64,000 nucleotides of DNA from Cryptomeria japonica (GCF_030272615.1 NC_081411.1:155644971-155708970); one strand, 5' to 3'. Shown: positions 33,474 through 45,951, counted from the stretch's first letter. The notes: generated by a model not told the origin, from the sequence alone. A program made the numbers and translations.

Positions 33474-34600
33474 TTTATATCCACATCATTGATCCATTGT
33501 ATTTAGCCTAAATGTAAAGGTTGCTAGGGGCTAATAGATCCAAAAACACAAGGACTTTGTTTCACTTCCAAATGGATTATTAGAGTTGTCCATTGGAATG
33601 AACCATGGATGATACTTATGCAAAATTACATTGATCTTGCCTCTATTCAAAGTATCTTGCAGCATGTGCAATGGCAAGTTCTTCATGCCCCTTTTAATTC
33701 AATCGAGGCCTCTTTTCCCATTCAATGGATATAAAAGACTTGGCAACATATTTTTCTTCTAATATGGAGAAAAACTCGCTCCAACATAGATTTATCTTCT
33801 CCACCTCATCTTTTTGGTGGAACAAACATGTTATTTATCAAATTTAACCCTTTTCCTTAAGGTGTCCAAATCACTCGTATTATCTACTTAAAACGAGAAT
33901 GCAAAGTTGGTGATCTTTGAGACTTTCTTACAATAAGTTGGTTACCTTTGCATACCATCAAAAATCTCAATTCAACATAAGCAACAAATATAAAATACAT
34001 TTTATTTTTGTGCAATGTCTACATCCTTTAGCTCTAGCTATGAAATTATGTACTCCTACTTGTTGTGACGTAATCACACATTGCCCCATTACAAATGGTG
34101 ACCCCATTGTTGTTGCTTTTTATGGTGGTGTTTTGGCGTCTTGGGATTTTGTCTCTGATTTCTCACCTCTACACATGAATCGAGTTTTTCGAAATTTGAA
34201 GGAGTCATCAAAATCAATAAGGAGGAGTGGTCAAAAAGGTGTTCTGATGCTACAAATGTGCTCAGACAAGTTGAAGGAGTAAAATTACAATTTCCCGTAG
34301 TCACTTCTAACAACTTCCTACTTTTTAGGAAATTTGTTTTTTTCGCTTTTTCTAGATTTAGAAAGTTTTGTTTTTGACATTTTAGGGCCAATCCAGGAAC
34401 TTGTTTTCTTTCTAAAAATAGAAAGTTGCTTTTTGTTTTTTCGAGGTCACAAGTGGTCATTGAGTTTGAAAATGTCAAGTCAAGAAAGTTCATCCAAAAT
34501 AAACTAGGTGTGGAATCACTTTCAAATCCAAAGGATAATTTCCAAAAGCTAATTGAAGATCACAAAAACTGACTAAGTATGGAACTTGAAATGAGGAATT
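33474..34600 (+). other. unclassified; possible LINE ORF2 tail
   Basis: In one plus-strand frame 33570-33960 reads as scattered LINE-like stretches: WIIRVVHWNEPW, FPIQWI.KTWQHIFLLIWRK and IYLKRECKVGDL.DF. Stops interrupt it. A frame at 33917-34282 shows no known domain. The rest is unassigned. Confidence 0.25.
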
Positions 34601-34619
34601 CCTTGTCCAAATCATGAAG

Positions 34620-35380
34620 AATGCCTATCCATGAAAGAATTTCTTGTTTCATGATGAAGTTTGCCTTCCATACTTGGAAAAATTCCTATTCTCATTCCAA
34701 CTTCGCCTTGGCAAACAAGGAAAATTCCATGGACCAACATGAAGTCCACCCATGCTTTTGGAAATTTCCTAATGGCATCATGAAGTCTGGCACCTAGCAT
34801 TGGGAACATTTCTCGATTCCCAACCAAGTCTGTTCAAGATGAAGAAGATTCCTTGTTGCACATGAAGGCCACCCTCAAGATGGATGAATTTGTTGTCTCA
34901 AGCAAACTCCGCCCTCCATCCAAGGGCAAATTTCTTGATTAGCTAGCAAGTATGCCGAAGCCTTGGTGAATTTTCCTTTGTAGCATGTGAAGTCTACCCT
35001 CCAAAGGTGAAAATTCCTTGTGTAAGCATTAAGAATGCCTTGGCAATAGGGAAAATTCCTTCTGCTCATACAAAGTTTGCCCCCCCTTGGTGAAAATTTC
35101 CTTAGCAAGACATGAAGTCCACCCAAGGACGATGGTGACAAATTTGGCTAAGTGAGTGGCAACATGGTGAAAATTTTCGATCAAGAAGAAATTCCGCCTA
35201 TGGAGAGATGAAATTCTTGTGCCAACATCCAAGTCCGCCCTCAAAACATGAAGAACTCCTTGGGCAAGCATGAAGTTTGCCCAAGGTATAAGGAAGTTCC
35301 TTGAACACATACAAAGTCCACCTTGGGACATGGAAAATTCCTCCAAGCATCATTAAGTTCGCCCTTGGTGGATAGAAGAA
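34620..35380. repeat. degenerate tandem repeat, about 40-45 bp
   Basis: A module pairing 'gaaaattcctt(g)' with 'catgaagtccgccct' recurs about 16 times. Anchors of the 'gaagt(t/c)(t/c)gcc' kind lie near 34661, 34740, 34863, 34987, 35075, 35122, 35232, 35272, 35317 and 35354; adjacent anchors are mostly 36-48 bp apart with some longer gaps. Units differ a lot from each other. Frames on the minus strand simply read the repeat. Confidence 0.65.
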
Positions 35381-36250
35381 GACTTTAACTAAGTATAGGT
35401 GAAATAAAGCAAAAAAGGATAGAAGCAAAAGAAATCACCCAAGTGTTGAAAGAGAGTGTTGAAGGAAAGATGATTAAAGCAAAAAGATGAAATAAAAAAA
35501 GAAATTTGCACAGTCTTCGAAGAGAAAAAGTCAAAATTTTGGTTAAATATGAGATATGAGAAGCAAGATAAAGCTCAACCAAAAAGGATGGGGTAAAATT
35601 TGCCTAAGCGTTGAGAAGGTTCAAAACTCTAGAATGTTTTGGCTAAGTGTTGAAAAAGTTCGAAATTGCAAATTTTCAAGACATCTTTCGAGAGAATTTC
35701 AAAGCCAATTTCCACGCTTGAAGACAAAGTTGAAAGTGGTTCCTTAAGCAATTTAGGGAATTTTATCAAAATTCTTAGGTTTACTAAGGATTGAGGGTAT
35801 ATTTTCATTCAAATTCCAAAATTTCTTTCAATTTTTCAATTGGAATTTCTAATTCTCCAAAAGTACACAAGAACTTTCATTTTAGATTCTTCAAATTCAT
35901 TCAAAATCATCTTGGTTTTTAATGCATTTTTACGGGCAAATGCTTCAATTTCCCAAATTTTACTAAGGATTATTCTTTGAAAATTTCTTCAAACTTTGCA
36001 CTCAGAGCTAGGAACAAACATCCAACCCCCTTATTGTTTTTAAATTAGAAATTTTTCTTGATTTTCAAGTGGTAAATGTGAACTCAAGGAGGGATTTCTA
36101 GAAAGGCGCAAATGAAGTTCAATAACAAAGAATCAAAACTAGAGTCCAAGATTGTGACAAAATGCAAGAAGGTTGGAGATACTAATCTTGGCCTCGAAGA
36201 CTTTAGGAAAATAAGAAGGTAAAGAAATATTCTTTAATCCATAAATATCC
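35381..36250. other. unclassified DNA
   Basis: A-rich sequence with repeated phrases such as 'aagtgttgaaagag' and 'agtgttgaaaaagttcg' (about 35430-35660). No gene or terminal motif was found. Confidence 0.3.
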
Positions 36251-36282
36251 CTTGGAAAAGAGGAAGATTGATGTTGCCAAAA

Positions 36283-36764
36283 CAACATTAGAAATAGGCC
36301 CTATTTCTAATATAATTAAAAACAACATTCCACTATATTTTAACAAATTGGCATTTCTCAAAAATATGCCTTATGTTTTCTTGCTTATGACAAAAAGGAT
36401 AATTAAAAGGTTAAGCCTTAGGCCATCATGCATTTCAATTTGTCCACAATGTATAGTTTGGAATGTAGAATTTTTCAAGTGATGGGAGTATACGAACTAG
36501 CTTTTCATCTCCAAATTTTAGTAAAATGTTTTGACCAAAATTTTTCACTGAAACTACAAAATTAGAAATAGGAAACTACAAAATAACATGTTTAATGCCA
36601 TGAGCAATGGTATTAGTATGTAAAACTGCCTCAAGAAGGGCCTATTTCTAATGGAAAAGTGGAATATAGTGGAATGTTGTTTTTAATTACATTAGAAATA
36701 GGCCCTTCTCGAGGTAGTTTTACATACTAATACCATTGCTAATGGCATTAAACATGTTATTTTG
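36283..36764. repeat. foldback repeats
   Basis: Arms 36579-36653 and 36690-36764 are reverse complements over 75 bp with few mismatches around a 36-bp spacer. The spacer's 'agtggaatgttgtttttaat' recurs inverted at about 36315-36345, and ttagaaataggccctatttctaa near 36290 is itself a palindrome. This fits a decayed MITE or nested foldback; no terminal signature or target duplication was fixed. Confidence 0.75.
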
Positions 36765-36815
36765 TTGCATTCAAGAAGGAATAGGCATAAAACTATATTT
36801 AATAATCATAATGAT

Positions 36816-37083
36816 CATTAGGAATTTGCTTTTTTAAAGCTTTACTTTGATGTTTCCTATTGCCTTGCTTATCTATTTTCTCAACTATAGGCTGAGGTTA
36901 CAAAAATTTAAAGATGGATTTCCAAAATCAACAAATCGAATCTCAACTTCATTAGGAATTTGCTTTTTTAAAGCTTTACTTTGATGTTTCCTATTGCCTT
37001 GCTTATCTATTTTCTCAACTATAGGCTGAGGTTAAAAAAATTTAAAGATGGATTTCCAAAATCAACAAATCAAATCTCAACTT
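36816..37083. repeat. 134-bp tandem duplication
   Basis: Two copies, 36816-36949 and 36950-37083, both starting 'cattaggaatttgc' and differing at only two or three sites (for example gaggttacaa and gaggttaaaa). The near identity marks a recent event. Confidence 0.85.
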
Positions 37084-37553
37084 ACACAATTGCTTAGTAA
37101 AATGAAGGTTTTGCATGGGACAATGTTTAAGACTTCTCTTGCAATATTGAATGCTGATCGATGCTTGCTTGATGTTATTGATGAGCTTTTAAATGTCACA
37201 TTTTGATGGTCATGTTGCTGGTCCATTTTGTGTCCATATATTAGTTGCTTATGTTGCTGGTCAACTTATTTGCATTGTTTCAATTTAAAAAAAAAACGAT
37301 TCTTGCAAGACTGCGCTTTGGGGGTTTCGTGCTTCTTTAAACTCACTTGCTTTCCATGCGAATTACATTGCGTGATGTAATGAGAAGCAAGCACATATAC
37401 TAGATAGTTGGAAATTTTATGTGGAAGTGCTTAGATAATCTAGGCATGGCATGACATGAAAAAAATAGGACACAAAGAATACACAGGTGAAAAGCCAAAG
37501 CGAAGTGATAGATGGGGACACAAATTTAATCATATATCAACTAACGGGAATTA
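37084..37553. other. unclassified; would be downstream of the predicted gene
   Basis: No coding or repeat signal was recognised. If the minus-strand gene model is right, its 3' untranslated region and terminator would fall here. Confidence 0.3.
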
Positions 37554-40500
37554 TCAACTAACTTGAAATTTCACATGGAATGCACTCTCCAATGCGCAAG
37601 ATAGCTGCAATGCGATAAAATGTTTTCAATTGTTACGCACTAAGACTTTTGGATATGTTTGAGCAGAATACCAGCAACAATGGGTTGGGAACCATTATAG
37701 ATGTACCAAATGTATGCATAGGATAGCATGCAACAAAAAGAAAAACAAAGTGCACACCAACTAACAAATAATATGACGCCAATAAACTTTAAGAGAACCA
37801 GAAGCATAGGCTTTTTCCATAAGTAAGATAAGGGAAGATTTGGGTTTCAAACCTCTTCTGTAGTGCTCAACCATCGTACAACGAATGGATGAGGCATACG
37901 TTTTTTCTCCTCTGTGCGTTCAAACATCCTACCCAAAACTGTGTGAAGACAAGCTTGAACTGAATGAGGCCAAGAAATCAAAAACAGAATTGTGACACTT
38001 CATTTAACTTTTAAATGGATATAGATGTCCATAAACTACAAAATTGTTGCACTCCATGTTACTTTGAAATGGATTAAAAGAAGTAGACGATAAATGTCAG
38101 AAAATCAAATTGGAAGTTGATTCTTAACTTTTCATCTTTGAACTATAGCACATTACTGTCACTTCACTACACGTGATTTTAGATCATTCTAATTTTTTAT
38201 CTTCCCATTCATCATTAAAAAATCTTCAGTTCTAACAATTTAACCCATTAACATACATGAGTTTATGATGTCTATCCAGTATAATATAGTAATACAATGA
38301 AAGTAGGGGAAAGAACTTGCAGATCAACAATACAAGAGCAGTTAAATTAAATAAATCGTGAACCCGGACATTGTTTATGACAATAGATTGGTCCATTGGC
38401 ATTCAAAAACTAAATTAAATCACAATCGATGCCCTAGATAAGGTTATAAAATACCAAAAAAGTACTGGTAAAGCATCAATATGAAGTTGAAATGACTCTC
38501 AGCTGCTGCTTGTTCTCAACACTATCGTGAAAATTAATATTGCTGCACATGGTTCTGCCTTACCAAGAGAAAGTGCATTACAGGAAAATACTAAACATGT
38601 GGCGAAACATCTGTAGATCATCCATACAAAGCTTACAAATAAAAGAAATATATTTGTGTCAACTATCACAAAAGACTTGTTCGTTTGACTCATTATGGTA
38701 AAATAAAATAAACAGTTAACTTTTTACCAAAGTAGCTAAATCGTGGGATTTCTTGGGCAATTCTGGGTATGTAACATTCTGGAATCGGATTCTGAAAATA
38801 ATCTCCCGTCGATGCATTCAGGATTCTTCAGGGTTCGCCTTTTTAGACGCCGAAATGTTTAGTGATTTAGTGATTCTGGTTTGATCTTCATGATATTCTT
38901 AAGACCTACAGTGCTGTTTAGGTAACTCAGAACTTATCTATCATGAGATTCTAGTTATATATTTATGAACATACCAAAAATGTATGTGTTTTTAGATGCC
39001 GAAATGTTTAGTGATATAGTGATTCTGGTTTGATCTTCATGATATTCTTAAGACCTACAGTGCTGTTTAGTGAACTCAAAACTTATCTATTATGAGATTC
39101 TAGTTATATATATATATATATTGAATGAAAGTACCAAAAATGTACCCAACCCCCCAAAAAAAAAAATTTCTGCCATAGCGACATTCCATACCCACGCCCG
39201 TTCCTGTACCCAATTCAGCAGCTTAGCTTTTTACATCTCATCCATTAATTTAAAATTTCAAATAACTTTAAAGGTTCACAAAATTATATATATATATTTG
39301 TATTAACGTACCAAAAATATACCAAACCCCCAAAAAAATTTCTGCTGTACAGCATTTCATAGCCAAGTCCGTTCCGTACCCAATTCAGCAACTTAGCTTT
39401 TTACATCTCATCCATTAATTCAAAATTTCAAATAGCTTTAGAGGTTTGGAAAATGATTTTCAACGAAAGAATTTATATTGTATGAAATCTAGACTGCCCA
39501 TCCACCCTCAACAAAATTCAAACTCTTTTCAGCATATATGAAAAGTCATATCTCTGTAAACAAATGGTTTTGCATGTAGAGAGCTTTTAATATAGCAAAT
39601 TCATTACTCGCAGTTTCACAACACAAAGATATATAATTAAACAAATTATCATGTTCTTATATTGGTTGCAAAATTTAGTTTTTACCTGATACCAGTTGCT
39701 GCACATACGAAGAGGTTTGAAAGTCAATATCCATAAGGTGGTAGTAGAGTAAATAAAAAATTGAAAACCATTCAACCCAACTACAATCGCAAAACCTCCA
39801 GCAGGCAATACAAAGGTGGAGGGTAGAATTTTAAGACGAAAGCCTTGTCACCAAATTTTTTTGGCATAAAACCCAACTATGATCATACTAGCATATACAA
39901 AAAATAGAAGAGTTTTTTTATCATAGTAACCAGAATACTTATTTTGACACGAGACCCAACTGGTATGAACATGCATATTTTTTATATTGATTTAACCTCA
40001 TGATCATATCCACGAATACACAAAGCACTGAACAATTCATCTGCGCCAAGAAGAAAAAGTCATATTGCTGTAAATAACACAGCAGCACAAATCTTTTGTA
40101 GAAAAACTCGGCAAATCGAAAGTATATAGATTTTTCCAAAAAAATAAGGATAAAAATCGAATATGGGGTAAAAATTAGACACAAATAAAATGTGAAAAAA
40201 TAGAGAAAAAGGAAGAAAAACCTATTAAAAGAAACAAAATAAAATTAAGAGTTTGGCGATCAATTATCAAATATCAAAGTAGGAATGTGTGTGCCTATTT
40301 AAAATCCTATGAACTTTGCTTTATTCTCTTATTGGTCTTTAGTTCTCAGTTGTGACCTGTTAAGATAAACAAGCATTTCAACTTGCACAAGTAAGAAGCA
40401 TTAAAATATCATGTCATTGAAGATTCCAAGGAAAAAGTCCAGAGCTTAACATAATGATACTGTTAGACTGGACTGTTGCATCCATAATAATCATGATATA

Positions 40501-43500
40501 CGTGAGGACTCAGGTGTTTAGTTTACTTAATAAATCCTGCCTATTATAGCTATTAAATTTTGCTAAGTCACATATGTACAAAGCTATTTGATTGCAGAAA
40601 ATAGACATTCGAACTTTAAACTTCACAAAACTTCGAATCTGATCCACATTAGGGTACAAAATTGGATTTTTACAATGTCCCTAGTATTAGTTGCCCAATC
40701 TCAACTATCCCCGATTCATTTATCTGAATGATTAACGGAAGAAGATCACTTAATAACATACTTGTATAATATCAAGGCTGAAAGTCTAGGCATATCCCTA
40801 CAAGCTTCCAAAAACATAAGAACCAGGGGCTTGCACTAAGAGCTAAGCCAACCACTGAATCCCTGAGTCACATTATAATTTGCAGTTGAATAGTAGAAGT
40901 AGATCCGATGGTTATTTGTTGCTGGATACAACCACTAGATCTTTGAACTAAAACTTATTAGCAGACAACCTCAATTTCTAGTAAAAATCACCTTCCAGAA
41001 TGATAAATACAATATTAATTTGTAGTTATTCCCTCAAGTTTGTCTCCGCTATTCCTTTTCTACGGCCCTGTAGTATTGTAGTGGCATTTTGTTCTCTCTA
41101 AGATGGATTTTAGATTCTAAAAAGTCTGGATTCCAACTTATTACTACTTAAAGAATACTTAAAAAAAAAAATCATAATTTTTATGCAAAATACAGGTACA
41201 AAATGTATCAAATGAGTTTGGTGGGAGTTTGAGGATGATCCCCCAATGGATCGACAGGTAGTGCCGCTCACGAGGTATGAAGGCAGCACCCCTAGTCCAT
41301 TCCCTATCGAGAAACAGGGTGGGGTTGATGGGTAAAGGCCCTGCCACCAAGTCCAACTGAAGATTTTCAAAGTCACTCAGACCTTCCTGGCACACATCAT
41401 TTTCGTAATTTTATAAAAGACAAAAACAATGCTTATAAAACCAAAAAACCAGAGCTTTTAGAGTGCTTGATCCATATTTTTCATGTGGAACACGAGTCAA
41501 AGACTCAAACTTGTTGAGTTGTAAAAAACAATTGTCAAAAACTAGCAAGAAAACTCAATGACTCAACTCTGAAAAACAAGATTACTAGCTGGCTTTCTCT
41601 AAATTCACGTCTTTCCTTTTAAAAGCAAAAAATCAGTTTCCCTCATCAATTTTAACCATAAAAATAAAAATCTCTCTCAAAAATTATATAAATTAGTAAA
41701 ATTACTAATTTAACTCCATTTTTTAAAGAATTTTATTGGTCGTAACAAATATAATAGTGAGAATTCAAATACTATAATTACTTCACATTAAACTTTCTTA
41801 AAGATATCAGTTTCAGAATGCTATACAAAAAACATCAACAATTCCAAACTGTGACCTAAGTCTTTTGTCAACAATTAAAGATGCGTAAGGGAAAAAGCAT
41901 TAACAGGAGCTGAGCAGGAGAAAAGCCCTTCAGTGCTGTTGCGTGGAGTCATCACAGCACAAGAAGACGGAAGAAATATGAAAACACTGCAAAATGTGTG
42001 TATATAAACCCTACTGATGATAAATATTAAAATTTGTCAAACCCACATTACCCTTTTTCAAATTAATCATGATTAAATTCAAAAAAATCACAAAAAATAA
42101 AAAACCAGTCAAAATTGCTGTTCAACAATTTTTAAACAAAATTGCATTTTTTTAGGGAAAATATCAGCATCTTAGAAGTTTCGTGAATAACAACGATTTT
42201 TCCCTGATTTCCTTCTATGGTACCCATCTATTTACTTAAGCAAGCTCTAAATTGCAAAGGAAGTCTTGTTGATTAAAACAATTAAAACAAACATTTTATC
42301 ATAAGCATTCAATTAAAGCAAAATGCCTGGCAATCCCTCCTATAATGTTATAGAATGATAGAAAATGCGTAAGCTTACACTAATTACTAAACTACATATG
42401 TACAAAAAAATGTAATAAGCATATTAATAGATTCTCCATACCTTGGAGAATTCCTTGCAAGAAGGTGCAAGCTAATTTTAAAAAATGCTCTTAGTATTTA
42501 CTATTTATAATAACTCATTTAATTAACAAATGAGACTGAATGTTCAAAGGATTGAGCTTAATTGGTTAAAGCATTGAGTTCTCATTGTGGAGAACCAAAT
42601 TCAAACAGGTCCAAATTCCCATCAAAACATCTAATGTGGAATTCTAAGTTGAGACACTTGATTCTTTCATGGTTGGTTTCTAAATAAAGTGAGTTTCTAA
42701 ACAGTGACTCTTGGTCTTCCATATGTGAATTTTGGGTGTCTAAATAAAGTGAATTTCTAAACAGTGACTCTTGGTCTTCCATATGTGAATTCTGGTGTAT
42801 TGCTCACAAAGAGCTTGTATTAGTCTCTAGTAATTGCTCACAAGAGCTTGTATGGGTCTCAATGTCCATACTCATATTAGCAGAATATTTATAAACAGTC
42901 TGCAACATAAACAAATGAAGAATGAGATTGCGCAGGCACTAGAGGGAAAAACCCCAAAAGGCACATTACAATCTAACCACCCATTGAATGCATCTCTGTC
43001 ATTGGATTTGTACACGAATGGCAATGAAGTGAGTATTAGTAGTAATTATACATTCTATTCAACCAGTTGGGAATGCCTAATAGAAAATTGTAAGGTGATC
43101 AAACAATTAATAAGTAAAACAGAGCCTTTGCTGGAGAACAAGAGACATTTAAAACATTAAGGAAAATTTTGCTTAAAGAAAGCAATCATCCGGAAAGCTT
43201 ATAGATAAACCTTGAAAAGTTAAAATGTTGGGAAAATGATTATCAGAGAACCCATTATAATTTGAGTCTCGATTGCCCACTTTCCACCAAATACTATTGC
43301 AGTTCCTCTTCAGCAGATATGAAGAAATCATATTGCTGTACACACATGGTTCTGCTCCATACAAACTGTTTAGCTAACTGAAAAACCAATAAGTTCATTG
43401 CATTAAAACAAAGTTCGAACTTCAGAGATAATTGTTCTGAGAAAATCAATAAGAAAAAGTGCACCAAAAAAAATTGAATCTCTAACCCCTCATTGAATGA

Positions 43501-44889
43501 ATCTTATTATAATTGTAAGATGACTATTCTGATGTGATTGGTAAGGTTTTAAGCTTGACAGTGCCTACCCCTGATTTTGGATTTGTACACTAAAGATGAT
43601 GGAATGGGTACGAGCAGTACTTATGCATTCCACTCAACCTGTTGGGAACATCTAGAAAACGATTAGAAGGGAATCAACTCAAATCAAACAATTTAACAGG
43701 TAAAACAGAGCCTTTGCTGGAAAAAAAAGGAACATTAAAAACACAAAAACGGATTTTTCTTAATGAAAGCATTTGTTGGGAGAACATTACATAAACATTG
43801 AAACATTTAAATGTTGGGAAAATGATCGTCGGAGAACCATTTATAATTCGAGTCTCAACTGCCTGCTTGTTACCAAATATTGTTGCATTTACTCTTCAGC
43901 ATATATGAGGAAATGATATTACTGTACACAGTACACACATGATTCTGTTTCATGCAAACCATTTAGTTTAACTGAAAACTCATTTAGCTCATCGCGATAA
44001 AACAAAGTACTTACTTTAGTGATCTTTATTACTAGTAAATCAATAAGTTAAACGCAGGCAAAAATATTTGACGGCACCCAATGCAGATCACTTAGGTAAC
44101 TACACTCACATGGAATGCAAAATTAAGGAAAATCAAAACTAACTGTCTCAGATTGTTAGGTACACAATATCTTCAACTCAAGACACGCAATAGTGTGATA
44201 AAACTTGAACAATTGCTTAACATACCGATGCTTTTGACAAAAGATTTTCCTTTCCCTAAACATTTCTTTGTGCAATTAAAAATTATTTTGAACAAGACAC
44301 TCTATGGTCCGAGTTTTATGTTGAACAAAAGCTAATGTGAAGGCTAGTTTTTGCAACAAATTATTTTTTGCACACACTAAGGTCCATATAAAACCAAGAC
44401 TAACAATAGAAGAATGCACATCAGCCTCGGTCGTCCTTCTACAGATACTGTGTGTGAATAAACCAAACTCTAATACTCTATTGAGGACATGAGGTCCTTC
44501 CTCCACTTTACATTAAACATCCATGTCATCCAACCTTAACCTTAATCCTAATCCTAACCCTAACCTAAGCACGAGATGGATACCGCTGTAATGAGGGGCT
44601 TCTTATAATGTGAAAAATAGACATTATTTCAGGCAAGATGTTCTGGTCAGTTTGTGGTTTAAAGATAACAGGGTTACATTACGATGTCGTCCATGTTCAT
44701 AAATCTTGATGATATGGTTCAAGAGATCCGACACCGCATTTAAGGCAGCCCACAACCACACTCGGAATTAATCAAATGAAATATGTAAACATATAATTAA
44801 TTCCCTCTTGAAAATACCAATTGATCACAACTACATCCTATGTTACTTACAGTACAAGCTACGGAAGGGATTTCTAAATCCTCGAACAT
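37554..44889 (-). CDS. possible spliced host gene, exons incomplete
   Basis: Minus-strand exon candidates. Exon 1 is 44851-44889: ATG and 13 codons (MFEDLEIPSVACT), then donor GTAAGT, preceded by a purine-rich leader. Exon 37853-37959 has AG acceptor, 35 codons including QACLHTVLGRMFERTEEKK and RMPHPFVVRWLSTTEE, and ends at a GT in phase 0. The last exon, 37554-37604, follows an acceptor GCAG in the same phase and reads LSCALESAFHVKFQVS then TGA; the intron between them is 248 bp. Weaker candidates: 39997-40067 (QYDFFFLAQMNCSVL...), 42442-42471. I do not recognise the product. Middle exons are missing from my model, so the link between the two ends is unproved. The introns are full of local duplications. 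Confidence 0.4.
38841..39451. repeat. two tandem duplications inside the predicted gene
   Basis: Pair one has a 150-bp period: 'ttttaga(c/t)gccgaaatg' at 38841 and 38991, ending 'gagattctagttatat'. Pair two has a period of about 178 bp: 'gtaccaaaaat(g)ta' near 39130 and 39308, with 'ttagctttttacatctcatc' in both. An AT run (39108-39122) sits between them. Confidence 0.8.
41160..41400 (-). other. GC-rich unclassified insert
   Basis: A GC-rich island in AT-rich DNA that ends, on the minus strand, in a T11 run (41159-41170). One frame is open (GPLPINPTLFLDREWTRG). It might be a SINE-like or LTR-derived piece, but no A or B box was found. Confidence 0.3.
42551..42835 (+). repeat. tRNA-derived SINE-like element with 60-bp duplication
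   Basis: 'gagcttaattggttaaagca' (about 42555) looks like the D-arm and A box of a tRNA; a weaker B-box-like 'aattcaaacaggtcc' follows about 45 bases later. Downstream a 60-bp unit ('taaataaagtga(g/a)tttc') is repeated exactly in step at 42681 and 42741, and 'ttgctcaca...gagcttgtat' is repeated near 42800 and 42834. The 3' end is not fixed. Confidence 0.45.
42970..43985. repeat. diverged direct duplication, about 0.5 kb
   Basis: 42970-43400 and 43490-43985 share ordered blocks: 'ggatttgtacac', 'attc(t/c)a(t/c)tcaacc', 'aaaacagagcctttgctgga', 'atgttgggaaaatgat', and an exon-like block 'ctcttcagca(t/g)atatga'. Related exon-like blocks also occur near 39530, 40060 and 38510. Confidence 0.7.
44528..44572. 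repeat. short telomere-like repeat tract
   Basis: 'aaccttaaccttaatcctaatcctaaccctaaccta' is a run of about six CCTAA-type hexamers, some one base off. It is too short and degenerate to call a former telomere. Confidence 0.5.
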
Positions 44890-45470
44890 TTTAACTCAGT
44901 TCTCGTAGCGCTCTCCTCTCTTCAGCTTCTTTTCCAAATCTGAACGAACATCCCTCCTGTGGTGCCCCAGAGTTAATTTTTAGCCACAGTAGAAAAAGTA
45001 ACGATGCGATTTTTAGGTCGGGCTACATCATCCTATACTGCAATTGGTTGGCTACGTTTCCTAATCCTTTCTTGCAATTTCAAACCCGGGCTTTTAGGGA
45101 ATAATAGTCTGAGAGGTTACTTAGGGTTTGCGGCTTGCTTAAGGGTTGTAAGCGAGGGTTCAAGGCGCAACACCGCCTTTAAAGCAGTCCACAACCACAC
45201 TTGGAATTAATCAAAAGAAAAAAGAAAACATATGATTAAATCCCTATTTTAAACAAATCACTCTCCTCTCTTCTGCTTCTCTTCCGAATCAGAACCAGGT
45301 TCCATCCCCTGCTGCCCCTGCTTTTTAAGTTAGGCTACATTATCCTGTACTGCAACTGGTTGGGTAGGTTTTCTAACACCTTTTGGCAATTTCTGGTACT
45401 CAAACCTGGGCTTTTTGAAAAGAATAGTATGGGAGATTACTCAGGGCTTAGGGTTGTAAACGAGGGTTTT
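44730..45470 (-). repeat. duplicated 5' region of the predicted gene
   Basis: Two tandem, diverged copies: about 44730-45165 and 45166-45470. Shared blocks are 'cacaaccacac(t/c)(c/t)ggaattaatcaaa', 'actctcctctctt(c)' and 'ctaca(t/c)(t/c)atcct(a/g)tactgcaa(t/c)tgg'. The right copy lacks about 100 bp that in the left copy contain coding exon 1 and its donor, so only one copy could start the gene. Confidence 0.65.
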
Positions 45471-45807
45471 GATACAGTGACACCCAGAAAAATCTGCAGC
45501 TCCTGGACTATGACCTTGCCGTCTGGCCCTGCCATGTGGCACGATCCAAAGCACGGAATCACAGAACCTTAAAGGAGCTAGAAAATCCCGTCGACAAGCA
45601 GCATACAAAACCTCTAAAATCATAACTACTCTTGAAAATTTGGTTTTCAGGCACCTAAATGGTGCTGCGCTAAGTTTCTTTGGGAAAATTTAAGATAAAA
45701 TAAAATTAAGTACTTTTAAGTCATGTAATCAAATATAATCATAATATTTTGATATGTGTGTTTTTAAATTTTTGAATTATGTAGAATTTTTTCTGATTAA
45801 TATTTTA

Positions 45808-45951
45808 GAGCAAATTTTATGATCTATTATTAAGATCAGAAAATAAAATTAGAAGATGTTAAAAATATAATCAGGACATTTAGTTTGAGAACAAATTTTA
45901 TGATCTATTATTAAGATAAGAAAATAAAATTAGAAAATGTTAAAAATATAA
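45808..45951. repeat. 81-bp tandem duplication at the Helitron border
   Basis: 'caaattttatgatctattat' starts at 45811 and 45892. The second unit stops where the Helitron 3' end (CTAG) begins, so the insertion struck inside the duplicated host sequence. Confidence 0.75.

Noticed and set aside
34612-35428. Minus-strand frames of 70-105 codons
   Set aside because: They are translations of the degenerate tandem repeat; repeated words explain their similarity to each other.
36816-37083. CRISPR-like repeats
   Set aside because: Two direct copies of 134 bp without spacers, in a plant nuclear context; this is a tandem duplication.
41110-41395. Coding exon of a host gene
   Set aside because: Two overlapping frames read a GC-rich insert ending in a T-run; no splice sites in phase with the neighbouring exon candidates.
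44528-44572. Interstitial telomere
   Set aside because: Only about six irregular CCTAA-type units; too short and not the plant CCCTAAA repeat.
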